Below are positions 43,672 through 55,205 of a DNA stretch of 64,000 nucleotides, piece after piece. Positions within the stretch are counted from its first letter, which is position 1. Each line of letters opens with the position of its first letter. The notes beneath the pieces are model-generated. The model searched no databases. It saw only the letters and a list, made by a program, of their open reading frames with translations, and was not told where the DNA came from. This DNA is from Bacillus sp. FJAT-47783 (GTDB lineage: Bacteria; Bacillota; Bacilli; Bacillales; Aeribacillaceae), in assembly GCF_022808615.1 (NCBI RefSeq), contig NZ_JAKZKS010000012.1:1-64000 (forward strand), given 5' to 3'. Position numbers and translations under genes: made by a program.

Positions 43672-44238
43672 ATGAAAAATCTTAATCAATGGTTTGAAAA
43701 AGGGATTAGTAAATACCAATACATTCATGAAATGAAAACACATAAAGAAAACCTTTTAACGATTTACAACAAATTTCGCTTAGATGATGAAGATCGATCT
43801 TTTTTGCAGACAGTACAAGAGAAAAAACTACGTGCGATTGTCTTATCAGAAGATTGGTGTGGAGATGCAATGGTAAACCTTCCAATTTTCCTGCGGATTG
43901 CAGAAGAGTCATTAATGGAAACACGTCTGTTGTATCGTGATATGAATCTTGAGTTGATGGACCAATATTTAACGAATGGTAAATCAAGATCAATTCCAAT
44001 CATAATTATAATCGATGAAGCTGGTGAGGAAGTTGCAAAATGGGGGCCAAGAGCACCAAAAGTACAGGAGCTAGTTGAAAAAATGAAGTCTTCTCTTCCA
44101 GATAAGGATTCATCCGAATATGAGCAAGCATTTAAGTCCTTTATTTCAGAAGTGACAGAGCAATTTTTGACGAATGAATCGATTTGGGAAGAAGTAAAAA
44201 AAGACCTTATTCAAACGATTAGAAGGATTTCTAAATAA
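43672..44238 (+). CDS. Thioredoxin-family protein with WCGD motif
   Basis: The 188-residue protein starts with an amphipathic N-terminus (MKNLNQWFEKGISKYQYI), followed by a thioredoxin-like fold with S-E-D-W-C-G-D-A near residues 61-68 and a cis-Pro region R-S-I-P-I-I-I-I near 104-111. Only one Cys of the usual C-x-x-C is present, so a classical dithiol reaction is unlikely; the Thioredoxin_9 subgroup has this form. Start: ATG with GTGGAGGGTC upstream. It is divergent from the TRAP operon and has its own terminator. Confidence 0.75.
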   Translation: MKNLNQWFEKGISKYQYIHEMKTHKENLLTIYNKFRLDDEDRSFLQTVQEKKLRAIVLSEDWCGDAMVNLPIFLRIAEESLMETRLLYRDMNLELMDQYLTNGKSRSIPIIIIIDEAGEEVAKWGPRAPKVQELVEKMKSSLPDKDSSEYEQAFKSFISEVTEQFLTNESIWEEVKKDLIQTIRRISK

Positions 44239-44244
44239 TAAATG

Positions 44245-44276
44245 GAGCGGACATCAGCTATCGTCCGCTCTTTTTT
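44245..44276 (+). terminator. Terminator after the thioredoxin-like gene
   Basis: GAGCGGAC (44245-44252) pairs with GTCCGCTC (44263-44270), followed by TTTTTTG. Confidence 0.85.
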
Positions 44277-44280
44277 GTTT

Positions 44281-45699
44281 TTAAAATTTTTTTATATGAA
44301 AATTATCCTTAAGCAATACCCAGTTTTGCGGAAAAGGAAATCCTAGCACCCAATAACTTACACCAAGTAAGCGATAGCTTTTGATCGTATCGAACTTTGC
44401 TTGTGTGCTTCTACCGTCTTCAAACCACACTTCATGGCCTCTTCCATGTTCATCTGTATATCGATAAAACGGAGATGCTGAAACGGGGTCATATTGAATG
44501 GTTGCTCCGTATTTTACTGCTCTGGTAATGGCTTCTTGCGGGCTAAATGTTTCCGCTTCTTGTCCTTGTACATGAGGAATGATCCAATCTCTCGCATATA
44601 ACTGAAATCCCATAAGGATTTTTTGGGACGGTATGACGGATACTGCATAATCTAAAACTCGTTTAATTTCGTTTAACGGTGAAATTGCTTGAGGTGGACC
44701 CTTACGATAACCCCATTCATACGTCATAAGAACAACAAAATCAGCGATTCTGCCGTGTGCAGGATAATCGTGTGCTTCATATAACAATCCTTTTTGTTCT
44801 CCGCTTATCTTTGGTGCTAACGATGTTGAAACAAAATATCCGTCTTGATGAAGCGCATCAACAGCAAGCTGAAGAAATTCATTATATAGCTTGCGATCTT
44901 CCGGTAATACATTTTCAAAATCAATGTTTAATCCTTGATATCCTTTGTTTTTCATAGTGCTGATAATGTTTGCTAGTAATCTTTCACGGTTTTCTTTACT
45001 TGCTAATACAGCATGTGCAATATTTTCTCCAGCTTCGGTTACTGTAAAATTGGTAATGGACATCATCGGGACTGCCCCATCAGCCAACCCTGTTTGTATA
45101 GCATCCGTATCATCTTCCATATAAAGCACTAAAGATCCGTCTGGTTGAATGACATAAGCAAATGTAGCAAGATACGTTAAATCTTTTGCAACATCTCCAA
45201 CAATTTTCTCTGCTTCAGCCCCTGAATGATACGTAAAAGCATTCGTTACAATCTCCAGCTTTCGTTTTGGTATGATTAGGGTTGTACCTGGGTATAAAAG
45301 ATTAGGATTTTGAATTTGATTAACTTTAATAATCGATTGCACGGTTGTACCATATAGCCTAGCGATTTGCCACAGTGTTTCACCACGTTGAACTACATGC
45401 TTATAAGCAGGAATTTTTAAAACAGTGCCAGGATAAATAAGAGATGGATTCGTTATTTGATTTGCCGTAACAATATCTTCAACGGTCGTGCCATATCGGT
45501 TTGCAATCATCCATAATGCCTCTCCAGGTTTTACGGTATGATAAACATTGTATGTCGGAATGATTAAAGACTGTCCGACTACTAATTGATTAGGGTTTTC
45601 CAGTTCATTTAGTTCAACAATTTGTGAAATACTGACACGGTAACGATTAGCAATTTGCCATAGCGTATCTCCTCTTTGCACAACATAAATGATCACCAT
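44281..45699 (-). CDS. LysM-GH18 spore cortex hydrolase (YaaH/SleL-like), copy 1
   Basis: The 472-residue protein has three LysM repeats (about residues 1-43, 46-89 and 97-139; each ends near I-I-P or K-I-P) and a C-terminal GH18 domain with the active-site strand G-L-N-I-D-F-E-N (near 245-252). YaaH/SleL enzymes are N-acetylglucosaminidases (or epimerases) that act on spore cortex peptidoglycan, and LysM anchors them to it. B. subtilis YaaH and SleL have two LysM repeats, so this has one more. The start is ATG 45699 or, by comparison with copy 2, GTG 45696. The two genes are 65 bp apart in tandem. Confidence 0.85.
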   Translation of the reverse strand: MVIIYVVQRGDTLWQIANRYRVSISQIVELNELENPNQLVVGQSLIIPTYNVYHTVKPGEALWMIANRYGTTVEDIVTANQITNPSLIYPGTVLKIPAYKHVVQRGETLWQIARLYGTTVQSIIKVNQIQNPNLLYPGTTLIIPKRKLEIVTNAFTYHSGAEAEKIVGDVAKDLTYLATFAYVIQPDGSLVLYMEDDTDAIQTGLADGAVPMMSITNFTVTEAGENIAHAVLASKENRERLLANIISTMKNKGYQGLNIDFENVLPEDRKLYNEFLQLAVDALHQDGYFVSTSLAPKISGEQKGLLYEAHDYPAHGRIADFVVLMTYEWGYRKGPPQAISPLNEIKRVLDYAVSVIPSQKILMGFQLYARDWIIPHVQGQEAETFSPQEAITRAVKYGATIQYDPVSASPFYRYTDEHGRGHEVWFEDGRSTQAKFDTIKSYRLLGVSYWVLGFPFPQNWVLLKDNFHIKKF

Positions 45700-45764
45700 A
45701 CCCTCCCCCAAATACATAGCTAAAACTCATTCAAATGACAAGATTACGATACATTCATATTCAA

Positions 45765-47180
45765 TTAAAATTTTTGAATTCGAAAATGATCGCTAAGGAC
45801 AAGCCAGTTTTGCGGGAACGGATTCCCTAATACCCAATAACTTACACCACGCAACTTTAGTTCATTGACCAAGTCATACTTCGCTTGCACACTTCGAGCG
45901 TCTTCAAACCATACGACGTGTTTTTTCCCTTGCTCATCTATATAGTTATAGAATGACGATTGTGCTTTCTCATCAAATTGAATGGAAACCCCATATTGAG
46001 CTGCACGCTCTACAGCGGCTAAAGGACTTAACGTTTTAGCCCATGGCCCACCTTCTACATAAGGCAATGTCCAGTCATACCCATATAAAGGCATACCCAT
46101 CATTATTTTATGGTTTGGCATTTCAGTTAAAGCATATTGAATAACTTTCCGCACTTCACGAATCGGTGCAACGGCCATTGGAGGTCCACCAGACCAGCCC
46201 CATTCGTAAGTCATGATGACAACAAAGTCAACAATTTCTCCATGTGCCGCATAATCATGCGCTTCATATAACAGCCCTTTTTGTTCACGGGAATATTTAG
46301 GTGCTACTGCTGTGGACACGGAATAACCTAACGGATGAAGCCTGCTCACTACCCGGCGTAAAAACTCGTTATAATTCTCTTTATCTTGTTGGTATAAATA
46401 CTCAAAATCAATATTTAATCCGACATATCCTTTCTCTTTCATAACTTTTATAATATTTCCTATTAACTTTTCTTGAACATCACTGTTTAAAAAAATTTCA
46501 TGGGCTAAGTCTGAACTAAATTCACCTTCTCTGAAGTTCGTCAACACCATCAATGGAGACACACTTTTCGTTTTAGCAACATTCAGTAGTTCAGAATCAA
46601 AAAGATTCCTTACAGTGCCATCAGCTCTTACTTCATAGCTAAAAGGACTCATGTAAGTTAAATACTCCCCAATTTCCTTTACGATTTGCTGCCCACTTTG
46701 ATCGAATCTTGTGATATAGGCATTCACTTCAATTAGTGGTTTCACTTTTTCTGGAATGATTAGCCTTTGACCTGGGTAAATTTGTGATGGATTGATAATT
46801 CGATTCACACGGACAATGTCTTGTACCGGTACTCCATATTGAATGGAAATCGCCCAAAGAGTGTCGCCAGCTTTGACGACATGAAAGTCTGTAGGAATTT
46901 TTAACCGTTGACCTGGATAGATTAAAGCTGGATTTTCAATTTTATTTTCATAAACAATGGATTCAATTGTAACTCCGTACATTTGAGCAATGCTCCATAA
47001 TGCTTCTCCTGGTTGGACGATGTGATAGCGAGCTACTTCTGGTATGACTAAAGACTGTCCGACTACTAACTGATTAGGATTTGCAATTTGATTCGCTGCG
47101 ATAATTTGATTCAAATTCACTCTATACGTTTGAGAAAGGCCCCATAACGTATCACCTGATCGGACGACATGGATGATCAA
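45765..47180 (-). CDS. LysM-GH18 spore cortex hydrolase (YaaH/SleL-like), copy 2
   Basis: The TTG at 47180, seven bases after GGGAGGGGGG, starts L-I-I-H-V-V-R-S-G-D-T-L-W, the first LysM. Nine codons upstream are not used. The 471-residue protein has three LysM repeats and a GH18 domain with G-L-N-I-D-F-E-Y (near 249). It is closely similar to the tandem copy along its length (for example G-L-L-Y-E-A-H-D-Y-A-A-H-G and M-T-Y-E-W-G-W in place of M-T-Y-E-W-G-Y), so the pair is an old duplication. A SigE-like promoter lies 60 bp upstream, in line with mother-cell expression. Confidence 0.85.
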   Translation of the reverse strand: MIIHVVRSGDTLWGLSQTYRVNLNQIIAANQIANPNQLVVGQSLVIPEVARYHIVQPGEALWSIAQMYGVTIESIVYENKIENPALIYPGQRLKIPTDFHVVKAGDTLWAISIQYGVPVQDIVRVNRIINPSQIYPGQRLIIPEKVKPLIEVNAYITRFDQSGQQIVKEIGEYLTYMSPFSYEVRADGTVRNLFDSELLNVAKTKSVSPLMVLTNFREGEFSSDLAHEIFLNSDVQEKLIGNIIKVMKEKGYVGLNIDFEYLYQQDKENYNEFLRRVVSRLHPLGYSVSTAVAPKYSREQKGLLYEAHDYAAHGEIVDFVVIMTYEWGWSGGPPMAVAPIREVRKVIQYALTEMPNHKIMMGMPLYGYDWTLPYVEGGPWAKTLSPLAAVERAAQYGVSIQFDEKAQSSFYNYIDEQGKKHVVWFEDARSVQAKYDLVNELKLRGVSYWVLGNPFPQNWLVLSDHFRIQKF

Positions 47181-47241
47181 CTTTAGCCCCCCCTCCCTTA
47201 AATACAAAGAGAAAACGTAGCTGTAATTTCATTACTTAATA

Positions 47242-47270
47242 ACATTATGCGGGTGAAAAGCGGCTTATGA
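47242..47270 (-). promoter_or_regulatory. Candidate SigE promoter for the LysM-GH18 pair
   Basis: On the minus strand TCATAAG (47270-47264), 14 bp, then CATAATGT (47249-47242) approximates the SigE pattern (KMATATT and CATACANT). Mother-cell expression is known for yaaH in B. subtilis. Confidence 0.4.
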
Positions 47271-47293
47271 ACATGTAATATGTACTGTACATA

Positions 47294-47327
47294 AAACAGC
47301 GCTTCGGCATGAACGAAAGCGCTGTTT
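47294..47327. terminator. Hairpin with perfect 11-bp stem
   Basis: AAACAGCGCTT (47294-47304) pairs with AAGCGCTGTTT (47317-47327). No strong T-run follows. It probably ended a former LysR-type gene (relic at 47494). Confidence 0.45.
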
Positions 47328-47493
47328 ATATGAGACGATCCCCCATTACCTTGTTAAAAAGGTAGCTTTTTTCTGGGGAAATATTTTTTCGCATTTTACT
47401 AATATTGAAGCATTATTTCAAATCCGTATAAAATTGAAGTTATATATACCTATAACGGGATAAAAACCGAAAAAAATCTTTTTCTAACGTGTG

Positions 47494-47840
47494 CTAATAT
47501 TTTACGATCGCAAACGTACTCGCCTTCAACGTTGCGCATAAATCCGTTTGTACTTCAATTAATCTTCCTTCTAATAACTCTCTTCTTATCGTCGATTTTG
47601 GGATAAAAGAGATTCCTAATCCTTCTTCAATGAACCTCTTTGTAATATGAAATTGAGAAACTTTTATCGTTTTGATTGCTGGATAGAAATGAAGATTCTC
47701 CCAATACCCTAGGTGGTTAGATGTAAGGACATAATATTAGTGAAATAGCTCTTCTTCTGTAATCGGAGGAGTAAATTCAGAGTCCATTCCATCATGTGGT
47801 GCTACTAAAATAACCATATCCTCATATATGATTTCATTTG
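47494..47840 (-). pseudogene. LysR-type regulator, substrate-binding domain relic
   Basis: From the end of the neighbouring gene the minus strand reads E-I-I-Y-E-D-M-V-I-L-V-A-P-H-D-G, hits a TAA after E-E-E-L-F-H, and continues in the same frame with Y-Y-V-L-T-S-N, V-S-Q-F-H-I-T-K-R-F, E-E-G-L-G-I-S-F-I-P-K-S and a C-terminal E-V-Q-T-D-L to TAG at 47494. This is the effector-binding half of a LysR-type regulator, CitR/CysL-like in style. The DNA-binding half has been removed, and the lysozyme-like gene starts where it would have been. Confidence 0.7.
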
Positions 47841-48524
47841 TTAATTGCGGGTTAAAGCTTTATTCAACTCATCATCTAATAAAACAACTTCCCCTTGCTT
47901 CTCGAGAAGGTTCACAACGAGTGAAAGGTTGTCCTTTACTTTAGTCGTGTACGTAAAATCTCCATAGCAAAAAGGATACCTGAAGTTATTTTTGTCTCCG
48001 CCACAATTATAGAGGTCAGGGTTTTGTTCAACTTTCAATTCCGAATATTGCTTTGCTAATTCTTCCGAGTGTTTTTTTCCATTGTTCGCAACGAAATCTA
48101 TATACCCCGGTCCCATGTTATAACTTTGAATAATGGTATCTGTGTCAACACCTACTTGTTTCCCGTACTCGTACATTTTTGCGAAATGCAAAACACCTTG
48201 ATGAATGCTTTTTTCAGGTGTCTTTATTTCATTTCGTTTTAAACCAGCTGATTCTGATGATTGCATAATATCGTTTCCCATTACATTACTTTCTTGAATC
48301 ATAATGGCTAGTAAAAGAGGCTTCAGCTTGACAAGATTATGTTCCTCGAGCTCCTTATGGACAGCCTTTTCATAGTTTAATAGTCTCTCTTCTAAATAAT
48401 TTGTTTCATTTACGGTTGTTTGTGAAGTATTAAGATTCATTGCCCAGATCAAACCAACTCCAATTAATACCGCTCCTATCATGAAAATGAATATAAACTG
48501 CATACAACCTCTTTTACGTTTCAC
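47841..48524 (-). CDS. Lysozyme-like transglycosylase, membrane anchored
   Basis: The GTG at 48524 has GGAAGGTG at good spacing. The 227-residue protein has an N-terminal TM anchor (residues 8-28) and a lysozyme-like domain (about 45-215) of the CwlT/YddH N-terminal type: L-L-A-I-M-I-Q-E-S-N with the catalytic Glu, N-x-x-x-Q-S-S-E-S-A-G near 80, and S-Y-N-M-G-P-G-Y near 135. It should cut cell-wall glycan outside the membrane. CwlT-like proteins usually belong to conjugative elements, but no other such gene is near, and the form without the endopeptidase domain is common in Bacillus chromosomes. Confidence 0.7.
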   Translation of the reverse strand: MKRKRGCMQFIFIFMIGAVLIGVGLIWAMNLNTSQTTVNETNYLEERLLNYEKAVHKELEEHNLVKLKPLLLAIMIQESNVMGNDIMQSSESAGLKRNEIKTPEKSIHQGVLHFAKMYEYGKQVGVDTDTIIQSYNMGPGYIDFVANNGKKHSEELAKQYSELKVEQNPDLYNCGGDKNNFRYPFCYGDFTYTTKVKDNLSLVVNLLEKQGEVVLLDDELNKALTRN

Positions 48525-48812
48525 GTTAACACCTTCCAATGCTCTCCCAAAATATAACTCTTTACATATAGTAAGACTGAATAAAATGAGATTTAGTTTC
48601 ATAAAAATGGAGAATTACAAACATTTACATAAATTAACGACTAAAATTAACTTAGAAATCATTTAACAAAAGTGTTTTTATTCATTGGGGTTGTTAATAT
48701 GGGGATCGTTTTGTAAATAGATAAAAGTGGGGACGTACTCCCACTTCATACAGCAACCTTTTTTCAAGCTTTCATCCCTGAATGCTTTATCAAAAAAAGA
48801 TAAATTTTGATT
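48525..48812. other. Intergenic region with a weak hairpin
   Basis: AAGTGGG (48725-48731) and CCCACTT (48740-48746) form a stem followed on the minus strand by TTTATC; it may be a backup terminator for alsT. A 75-codon open frame here lacks a ribosome binding site and overlaps alsT, so it is not annotated. Confidence 0.4.
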
Positions 48813-48833
48813 AAAAAAAGAACGAAATCGTTC
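48813..48833 (-). terminator. Terminator after alsT
   Basis: GAACG (48820-48824) and CGTTC (48829-48833) flank a 4-nt loop and are followed on the minus strand by seven T. It lies 39 bp past the alsT stop. Confidence 0.6.
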
Positions 48834-48871
48834 ATGATTCCGTCCGCTAAAATGGATTGTTATCGTAATTT

Positions 48872-50290
48872 TTAAAATGATTGTTGATCTTTTTGACCTT
48901 CCCACGCTTCTGCATTCGTTAAACCTGAAATATTAGATGCTTTAAATAGTGGATCTTTTCCTTCTTTACGCTGTTTCACATAATCTTTTAGTACCTTTAC
49001 GGCAATATTCGATAATAATGTAATGACTATTAAGTTTATAACTGCCATTAAGCCCATAAATAGATCTGCTAAATCCCAAACGATCTGGAACCCTGAAACA
49101 CATCCGAAAATCACCATTGCTACAACAGCAACTCGGTAAAGGAAAAGCCACGTTTTGTTATCGCGAATAAATTCGATGTTCGTTTCACCGTAATAATAGT
49201 TTCCGATAATGGAACTAAAGGCAAAAAGGAAAATGGCAACGGCAATAAATATAGATGCCCAGTTACCCATATGAGATGATAAGGCTGCTTGTGTTAATTG
49301 AATGCCATTTAAGTCCTTATCAGGCGAAACATCGAATAATAAAATAATAAAAGCTGTTGCTGAACAAATGATGATCGTATCGAAAAAGACACCTAACGAT
49401 TGAATAAACCCTTGCTTTGCTGGGTGAGATACATTTGCTGCAGCAGCTGCATTTGGCGCACTACCCATCCCAGCTTCATTTGAGAATAATCCGCGTTTTA
49501 TACCTTGCATAAGGGTAGCACCGATTCCTCCGCCTACAATCTCTTCTAATCCGAACGCATTTTTAATAATTAACGCAATGATACTAGGAATTTCAGTCAT
49601 ATTCATGAGAACGACAATTAAGGCGACAAGAATATAAATTCCCGCCATAACCGGTACAATAATTTGCGTAACTTTCGCGATGCGATGAATACCACCGAAA
49701 ATAATAATGGCTGTAATAACGGCTAAAATCATGGCCATCATCGTTTTATTAACAGAAAAGGCTTGTTCGAATGCCGCAGCAATCGTATTCGCTTGTACCG
49801 CATTAAAAATTAAACCGAAGCAAAGTGTAATCAAAATGGCAAAAATAATTCCTAACCAACGAGCATTTAACGCTTTTTCCATGTAATAAGCTGGCCCGCC
49901 GCGGAAATCATTTCCATCTTTCACTTTGTAAACTTGGGCAAGCGTACTTTCAACAAAGGCAGACGCCATGCCGATCATTGCGATAAGCCACATCCAAAAA
50001 ACCGCTCCTGGCCCACCAAGAGCAATGGCAATGGCTACGCCTGCCAAATTCCCTGTACCAACACGAGAAGCAGCGCTTACAAAGAACGCTTGAGCAGAAG
50101 TTACCCCTTTCCCCTTTTTAGCGACACGATCTTTTTCTACTATGATACGGAACATTTCCCCGAAGTGGCGAAATTGAACAAACTTTGTTTGAATCGTAAA
50201 TAAAATTCCAAGCCCAATGAGCATATAAATTAGAACATAACTCCATATAATCTTATTCCCTTGTGATACAATCCAATTTAAAAATTCCAT
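48872..50290 (-). CDS. alsT: Sodium:alanine/glutamine symporter AlsT
   Basis: The 472-residue protein is a member of the alanine or glycine:cation symporter family, with about 11 TM segments and family motifs S-R-V-G-T-G-N-L-A-G-V-A near residues 74-85, G-G-P-G-A-V-F-W-M-W near 92, and L-F-S-N-E-A-G-M-G-S-A-P near 269-280. In B. subtilis alsT lies next to parC as here, and the gene has been linked to glutamine uptake. The ATG follows AAAGGAG. The short gap (189 bp) to parC holds the parC terminator, so it has its own promoter. Confidence 0.88.
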   Translation of the reverse strand: MEFLNWIVSQGNKIIWSYVLIYMLIGLGILFTIQTKFVQFRHFGEMFRIIVEKDRVAKKGKGVTSAQAFFVSAASRVGTGNLAGVAIAIALGGPGAVFWMWLIAMIGMASAFVESTLAQVYKVKDGNDFRGGPAYYMEKALNARWLGIIFAILITLCFGLIFNAVQANTIAAAFEQAFSVNKTMMAMILAVITAIIIFGGIHRIAKVTQIIVPVMAGIYILVALIVVLMNMTEIPSIIALIIKNAFGLEEIVGGGIGATLMQGIKRGLFSNEAGMGSAPNAAAAANVSHPAKQGFIQSLGVFFDTIIICSATAFIILLFDVSPDKDLNGIQLTQAALSSHMGNWASIFIAVAIFLFAFSSIIGNYYYGETNIEFIRDNKTWLFLYRVAVVAMVIFGCVSGFQIVWDLADLFMGLMAVINLIVITLLSNIAVKVLKDYVKQRKEGKDPLFKASNISGLTNAEAWEGQKDQQSF

Positions 50291-50433
50291 ACTATTCTCC
50301 TTTCATTCTGAGCTGCAATGAATATGTGAGGTTTTTTTACATGAACACGTTATATTATATCACAAAATAAAAATAAAATTCTAGATATTTTTCTAAGAGC
50401 TTTTTACAAAGTCCGGTTCTCATCGAACGTAAT

Positions 50434-50476
50434 AAAAACCCCTTCTGTCCACTTTCTAAAGGACAAAGGGGTTTTT
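50434..50476 (-). terminator. Terminator of the parE-parC operon
   Basis: AAAAACCCCTTCTGTCC (50434-50450) pairs with GGACAAAGGGGTTTTT (50461-50476), one mismatch; a T-run ends both strands. Confidence 0.85.
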
Positions 50477-50479
50477 GGA

Positions 50480-52912
50480 TTAATTGTCGACCAATTCTAA
50501 CCAACAATCGATTACATTTCCTACTTCTTGTTCATCTACAAAGAAAGACCCGTTGCTATAACGTTCATTTACGCGGAGATTCTGAACGAGAATCGTTTCT
50601 ACATACCCTTTTTCTGATAACAAGGATAACGACTCATTCCCTTTACACATAAACGAGCGAACGATTTTGTGTGGGTTTGTTTTTAATTCCCTCAACATGA
50701 CTAAACCGCGCTTTGCCCGTGAAGAACACTCGAACTCTTTTAACGTCATTTTTTTAACTGCTCCGCGATGTGTCACAATAATCAACTCTTGAGAAGGGGT
50801 CTCCTCTCGCTTAAATACGTGGCCACTGACAACATAATCATCATCTTTTAAGTTAATCCCTTTTACTCCAGCGGCTCGTGTACCTACAATGTTTACTTCC
50901 TCTTCTAAAAACCTCAATCCATAACCATTGCGAGTTGTGATAAAGACATCTGACATGCCATCTGTCACCACAACACCCACAACTTCATCATTACCCTTTA
51001 CGTTTATAGCAACGAGTGGCTTTGAATATCGCTGCGCTTTATATTGGATTAACTCTGTCTTTTTCACCATTCCACTTTTCGTGAAAAATAACAGATATTC
51101 TTTCTTCTCAAAGTCTTGAACAGGTATTGCATTGACTATAAATTCATCTTTATCAATCGAAATTAAACTAGCGACATGTTGACCTAAATCCTTCCAGCGA
51201 ATATCCGGCAACTGATGGACAGGGAAATACAAGTAATTCCCTTTATTAGTAAACAGCAACAGCACATCTGTCGTATTCATTTCGATTTGACGAAGAAGTC
51301 GGTCTGTATCTTTCATACCGAAATCTTGTCCATTGGAAGCGTTATAGGATCTAACACTTGTTCGTTTTACATACCCGTCCTTCGTTACAGTTACAATGAC
51401 ATCCTCACTTGCAACCATTACTTCTACATTAATTTTGATTTCTTCAATTTCTTCCTCAATGACGGTACGACGCTTATCTGCGTAGGATTTTTTTATTTTT
51501 CTTAAATCCGTTTTAATCACTTGTAAAAGCTTCTTTTCATTTTCTAAAATCGAAGTCAATTCTTGAATCTTTTCTTCGAGTTCAGAAGCTTCCGCTTGTA
51601 AAGCCGTCACATCGGTATTCGTTAATCGATAGAGCTGTAAGGAAACGATCGCTTCGGCTTGTGGTTCTGTAAAGGCATATTTTGCGATTAAATTATTTTT
51701 TGCATCCCGCTTATCTTTTGATGCGCGAATCACTTGAATCACTTCATCTAAAATCGATAATGCTTTAATTAGTCCTTCCACAACATGTTGTCTTTCTTGT
51801 GCTTTTCTTAGTTCATACTTGGATCGATTTGTGACTACGTCTTTTTGATGATCAATGTATGCATCTAATATTTGCAATAAGCCCATTAGCTGTGGTCTTC
51901 GGTTGTGGATAGCAACCATATTAAAGTTGTACGGAATTTGTAAATCCGTGTTTTTGTATAAATAATTTAGAACACCTTCTGCGTCAGCATCTTTTTTTAA
52001 TTCGATGACAATACGCAAACCTGTGCGATCGGTTTCATCTCGAATTTCAGAAATTCCCTCTACTTTTCGATCTAGACGTAATTCATCCATCTTTTTGACT
52101 AAATTCGCTTTATTGACTTCATACGGGATTTCGGTAATGACGATTTGCTGCCTGCCACCACGGATGGATTCAATTTCAGCTTTCCCGCGAATAATGATTT
52201 TCCCTTTTCCCGTTTCATACGCCTTTTTAATACCATCGATCCCTTGAATAATTCCACCTGTAGGGAAGTCAGGTCCTTTCAAAACCTCCATAATTTCATC
52301 TACTGTTGATGTTGGCTTATCAATTCGTTTCATGACAGCATCAATGACTTCACCTAAATGGTGTGGTGGAATATCTGTTGCATATCCAGCTGAAATTCCG
52401 GTTGAACCATTTACAAGTAAATTTGGAAACATCGCAGGTAATACAACCGGCTCATTGCTCGTATCGTCAAAGTTTGGAACAAAATCTACCGTTTCTTTCT
52501 CAATATCACGAAGCAACTCTTTTGCGATGGCTGACAGTCTTGCTTCTGTATAACGCATCGCTGCTGGCGGATCGCCGTCAATACTCCCGTTATTTCCGTG
52601 CATTTCTATTAATAAATTCCGCACTTTCCAATCTTGGCTCATCCGAACCATCGCATCATAAACGGACGAATCACCGTGCGGGTGGTAGTTCCCGATCACA
52701 TTACCAACCGTTTTCGCTGATTTTCTAAATGGTTTTTCGTGTGTGTTTCCGTCTACATACATGGCATATAAAATTCTTCGTTGTACAGGCTTTAACCCAT
52801 CTCGAGCATCAGGCAGTGCACGATCTTGAATAATATATTTACTATAGCGACCAAATCGGTCACCGAGCACTTCTTCTAAAGGTAATTCATGAAAACGCTC
52901 TAGTTGCGACAT
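50480..52912 (-). CDS. parC: DNA topoisomerase IV subunit A
   Basis: The 810-residue protein begins with the winged-helix cleavage domain: active-site Tyr121 in A-A-M-R-Y-T-E-A, quinolone-determining segment [10 protein letters not shown] (residues 77-86). Residues equivalent to Staphylococcus GrlA 80 and 84 are Ser82 and Asp86, so the Ser is wild type. A coiled coil (about 390-480) and the beta-pinwheel domain (from about 500) follow. With ParE it decatenates daughter chromosomes. It begins three bases after parE on the same strand. Confidence 0.95.
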   Translation of the reverse strand: MSQLERFHELPLEEVLGDRFGRYSKYIIQDRALPDARDGLKPVQRRILYAMYVDGNTHEKPFRKSAKTVGNVIGNYHPHGDSSVYDAMVRMSQDWKVRNLLIEMHGNNGSIDGDPPAAMRYTEARLSAIAKELLRDIEKETVDFVPNFDDTSNEPVVLPAMFPNLLVNGSTGISAGYATDIPPHHLGEVIDAVMKRIDKPTSTVDEIMEVLKGPDFPTGGIIQGIDGIKKAYETGKGKIIIRGKAEIESIRGGRQQIVITEIPYEVNKANLVKKMDELRLDRKVEGISEIRDETDRTGLRIVIELKKDADAEGVLNYLYKNTDLQIPYNFNMVAIHNRRPQLMGLLQILDAYIDHQKDVVTNRSKYELRKAQERQHVVEGLIKALSILDEVIQVIRASKDKRDAKNNLIAKYAFTEPQAEAIVSLQLYRLTNTDVTALQAEASELEEKIQELTSILENEKKLLQVIKTDLRKIKKSYADKRRTVIEEEIEEIKINVEVMVASEDVIVTVTKDGYVKRTSVRSYNASNGQDFGMKDTDRLLRQIEMNTTDVLLLFTNKGNYLYFPVHQLPDIRWKDLGQHVASLISIDKDEFIVNAIPVQDFEKKEYLLFFTKSGMVKKTELIQYKAQRYSKPLVAINVKGNDEVVGVVVTDGMSDVFITTRNGYGLRFLEEEVNIVGTRAAGVKGINLKDDDYVVSGHVFKREETPSQELIIVTHRGAVKKMTLKEFECSSRAKRGLVMLRELKTNPHKIVRSFMCKGNESLSLLSEKGYVETILVQNLRVNERYSNGSFFVDEQEVGNVIDCWLELVDN

Positions 52913-52915
52913 GTA

Positions 52916-54889
<1,974 letters not shown>

Positions 54890-54926
54890 TTAACCCCTTT
54901 CAAAACAGTAAGAACGTATGTTCAGT

Positions 54927-54955
54927 ATTGTACCTATAACAATTACTCTCGTCAA
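54927..54955 (-). promoter_or_regulatory. SigA promoter of parE-parC
   Basis: On the minus strand TTGACG (54955-54950) and TACAAT (54932-54927) are 17 bp apart, about 45 bp upstream of the parE start codon. Confidence 0.65.
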
Positions 54956-55030
54956 CTATCTCATAAATACTCATGCTTTATTGTATATCTGTTTCATAAA
55001 CAATTTCAAACCTTTCTGTAAAATAGAAAA

Positions 55031-55125
55031 ACGGACAAATCCTACAACAAGCACACGTCAAGCCTGCCAAAAGGTACTTTTTACCTTTTAGATGAATTTG
55101 CTTTTCGTCTTCTCGAGCTGGACAA
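55031..55125 (-). repeat. Intergenic repeat, copy A
   Basis: On the minus strand the segment starts GTCCAGCTCGAG, holds an AAAGGTAAAAAGTACCTTTT hairpin and G-C-T-T-G-rich parts (GGCAGGCTTGACGTGTGC), and ends near GGATTTGTCC. The order of blocks matches copy B at 57919-58035 (GTCTAGCTCCAG, AAGGTATAAAAAGCATC, GGCTTGTCTTGTCC). Repeats opening GTCTAGCTCCAG are familiar between Bacillus genes. Confidence 0.45.
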
Positions 55126-55169
55126 TGAGGACTCTCATAACCTTTGAAATCTTTGTTATTATTATAAAC

Positions 55170-55205
55170 GTAAAAATCGTAAACCCCGTGTAGGGCTTAC
55201 GATTT
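55170..55205 (-). terminator. Terminator overlapping the yneT stop codon
   Basis: AAATCGTA (55174-55181) pairs with TACGATTT (55198-55205), with inner CCC/GGG; the stem includes the stop codon of yneT, and TTTTTACG follows on the minus strand. Confidence 0.7.

Noticed and set aside
48678-48905. Minus-strand frame of 75 codons overlapping the alsT 3' end
   Set aside because: It begins inside alsT, crosses its terminator and lacks a ribosome binding site.
48824-50290. Possible defence or mobile context around the CwlT-like lysozyme gene
   Set aside because: The neighbours are core genes (alsT, parC) and no conjugation gene is near, so a chromosomal wall enzyme is more likely.
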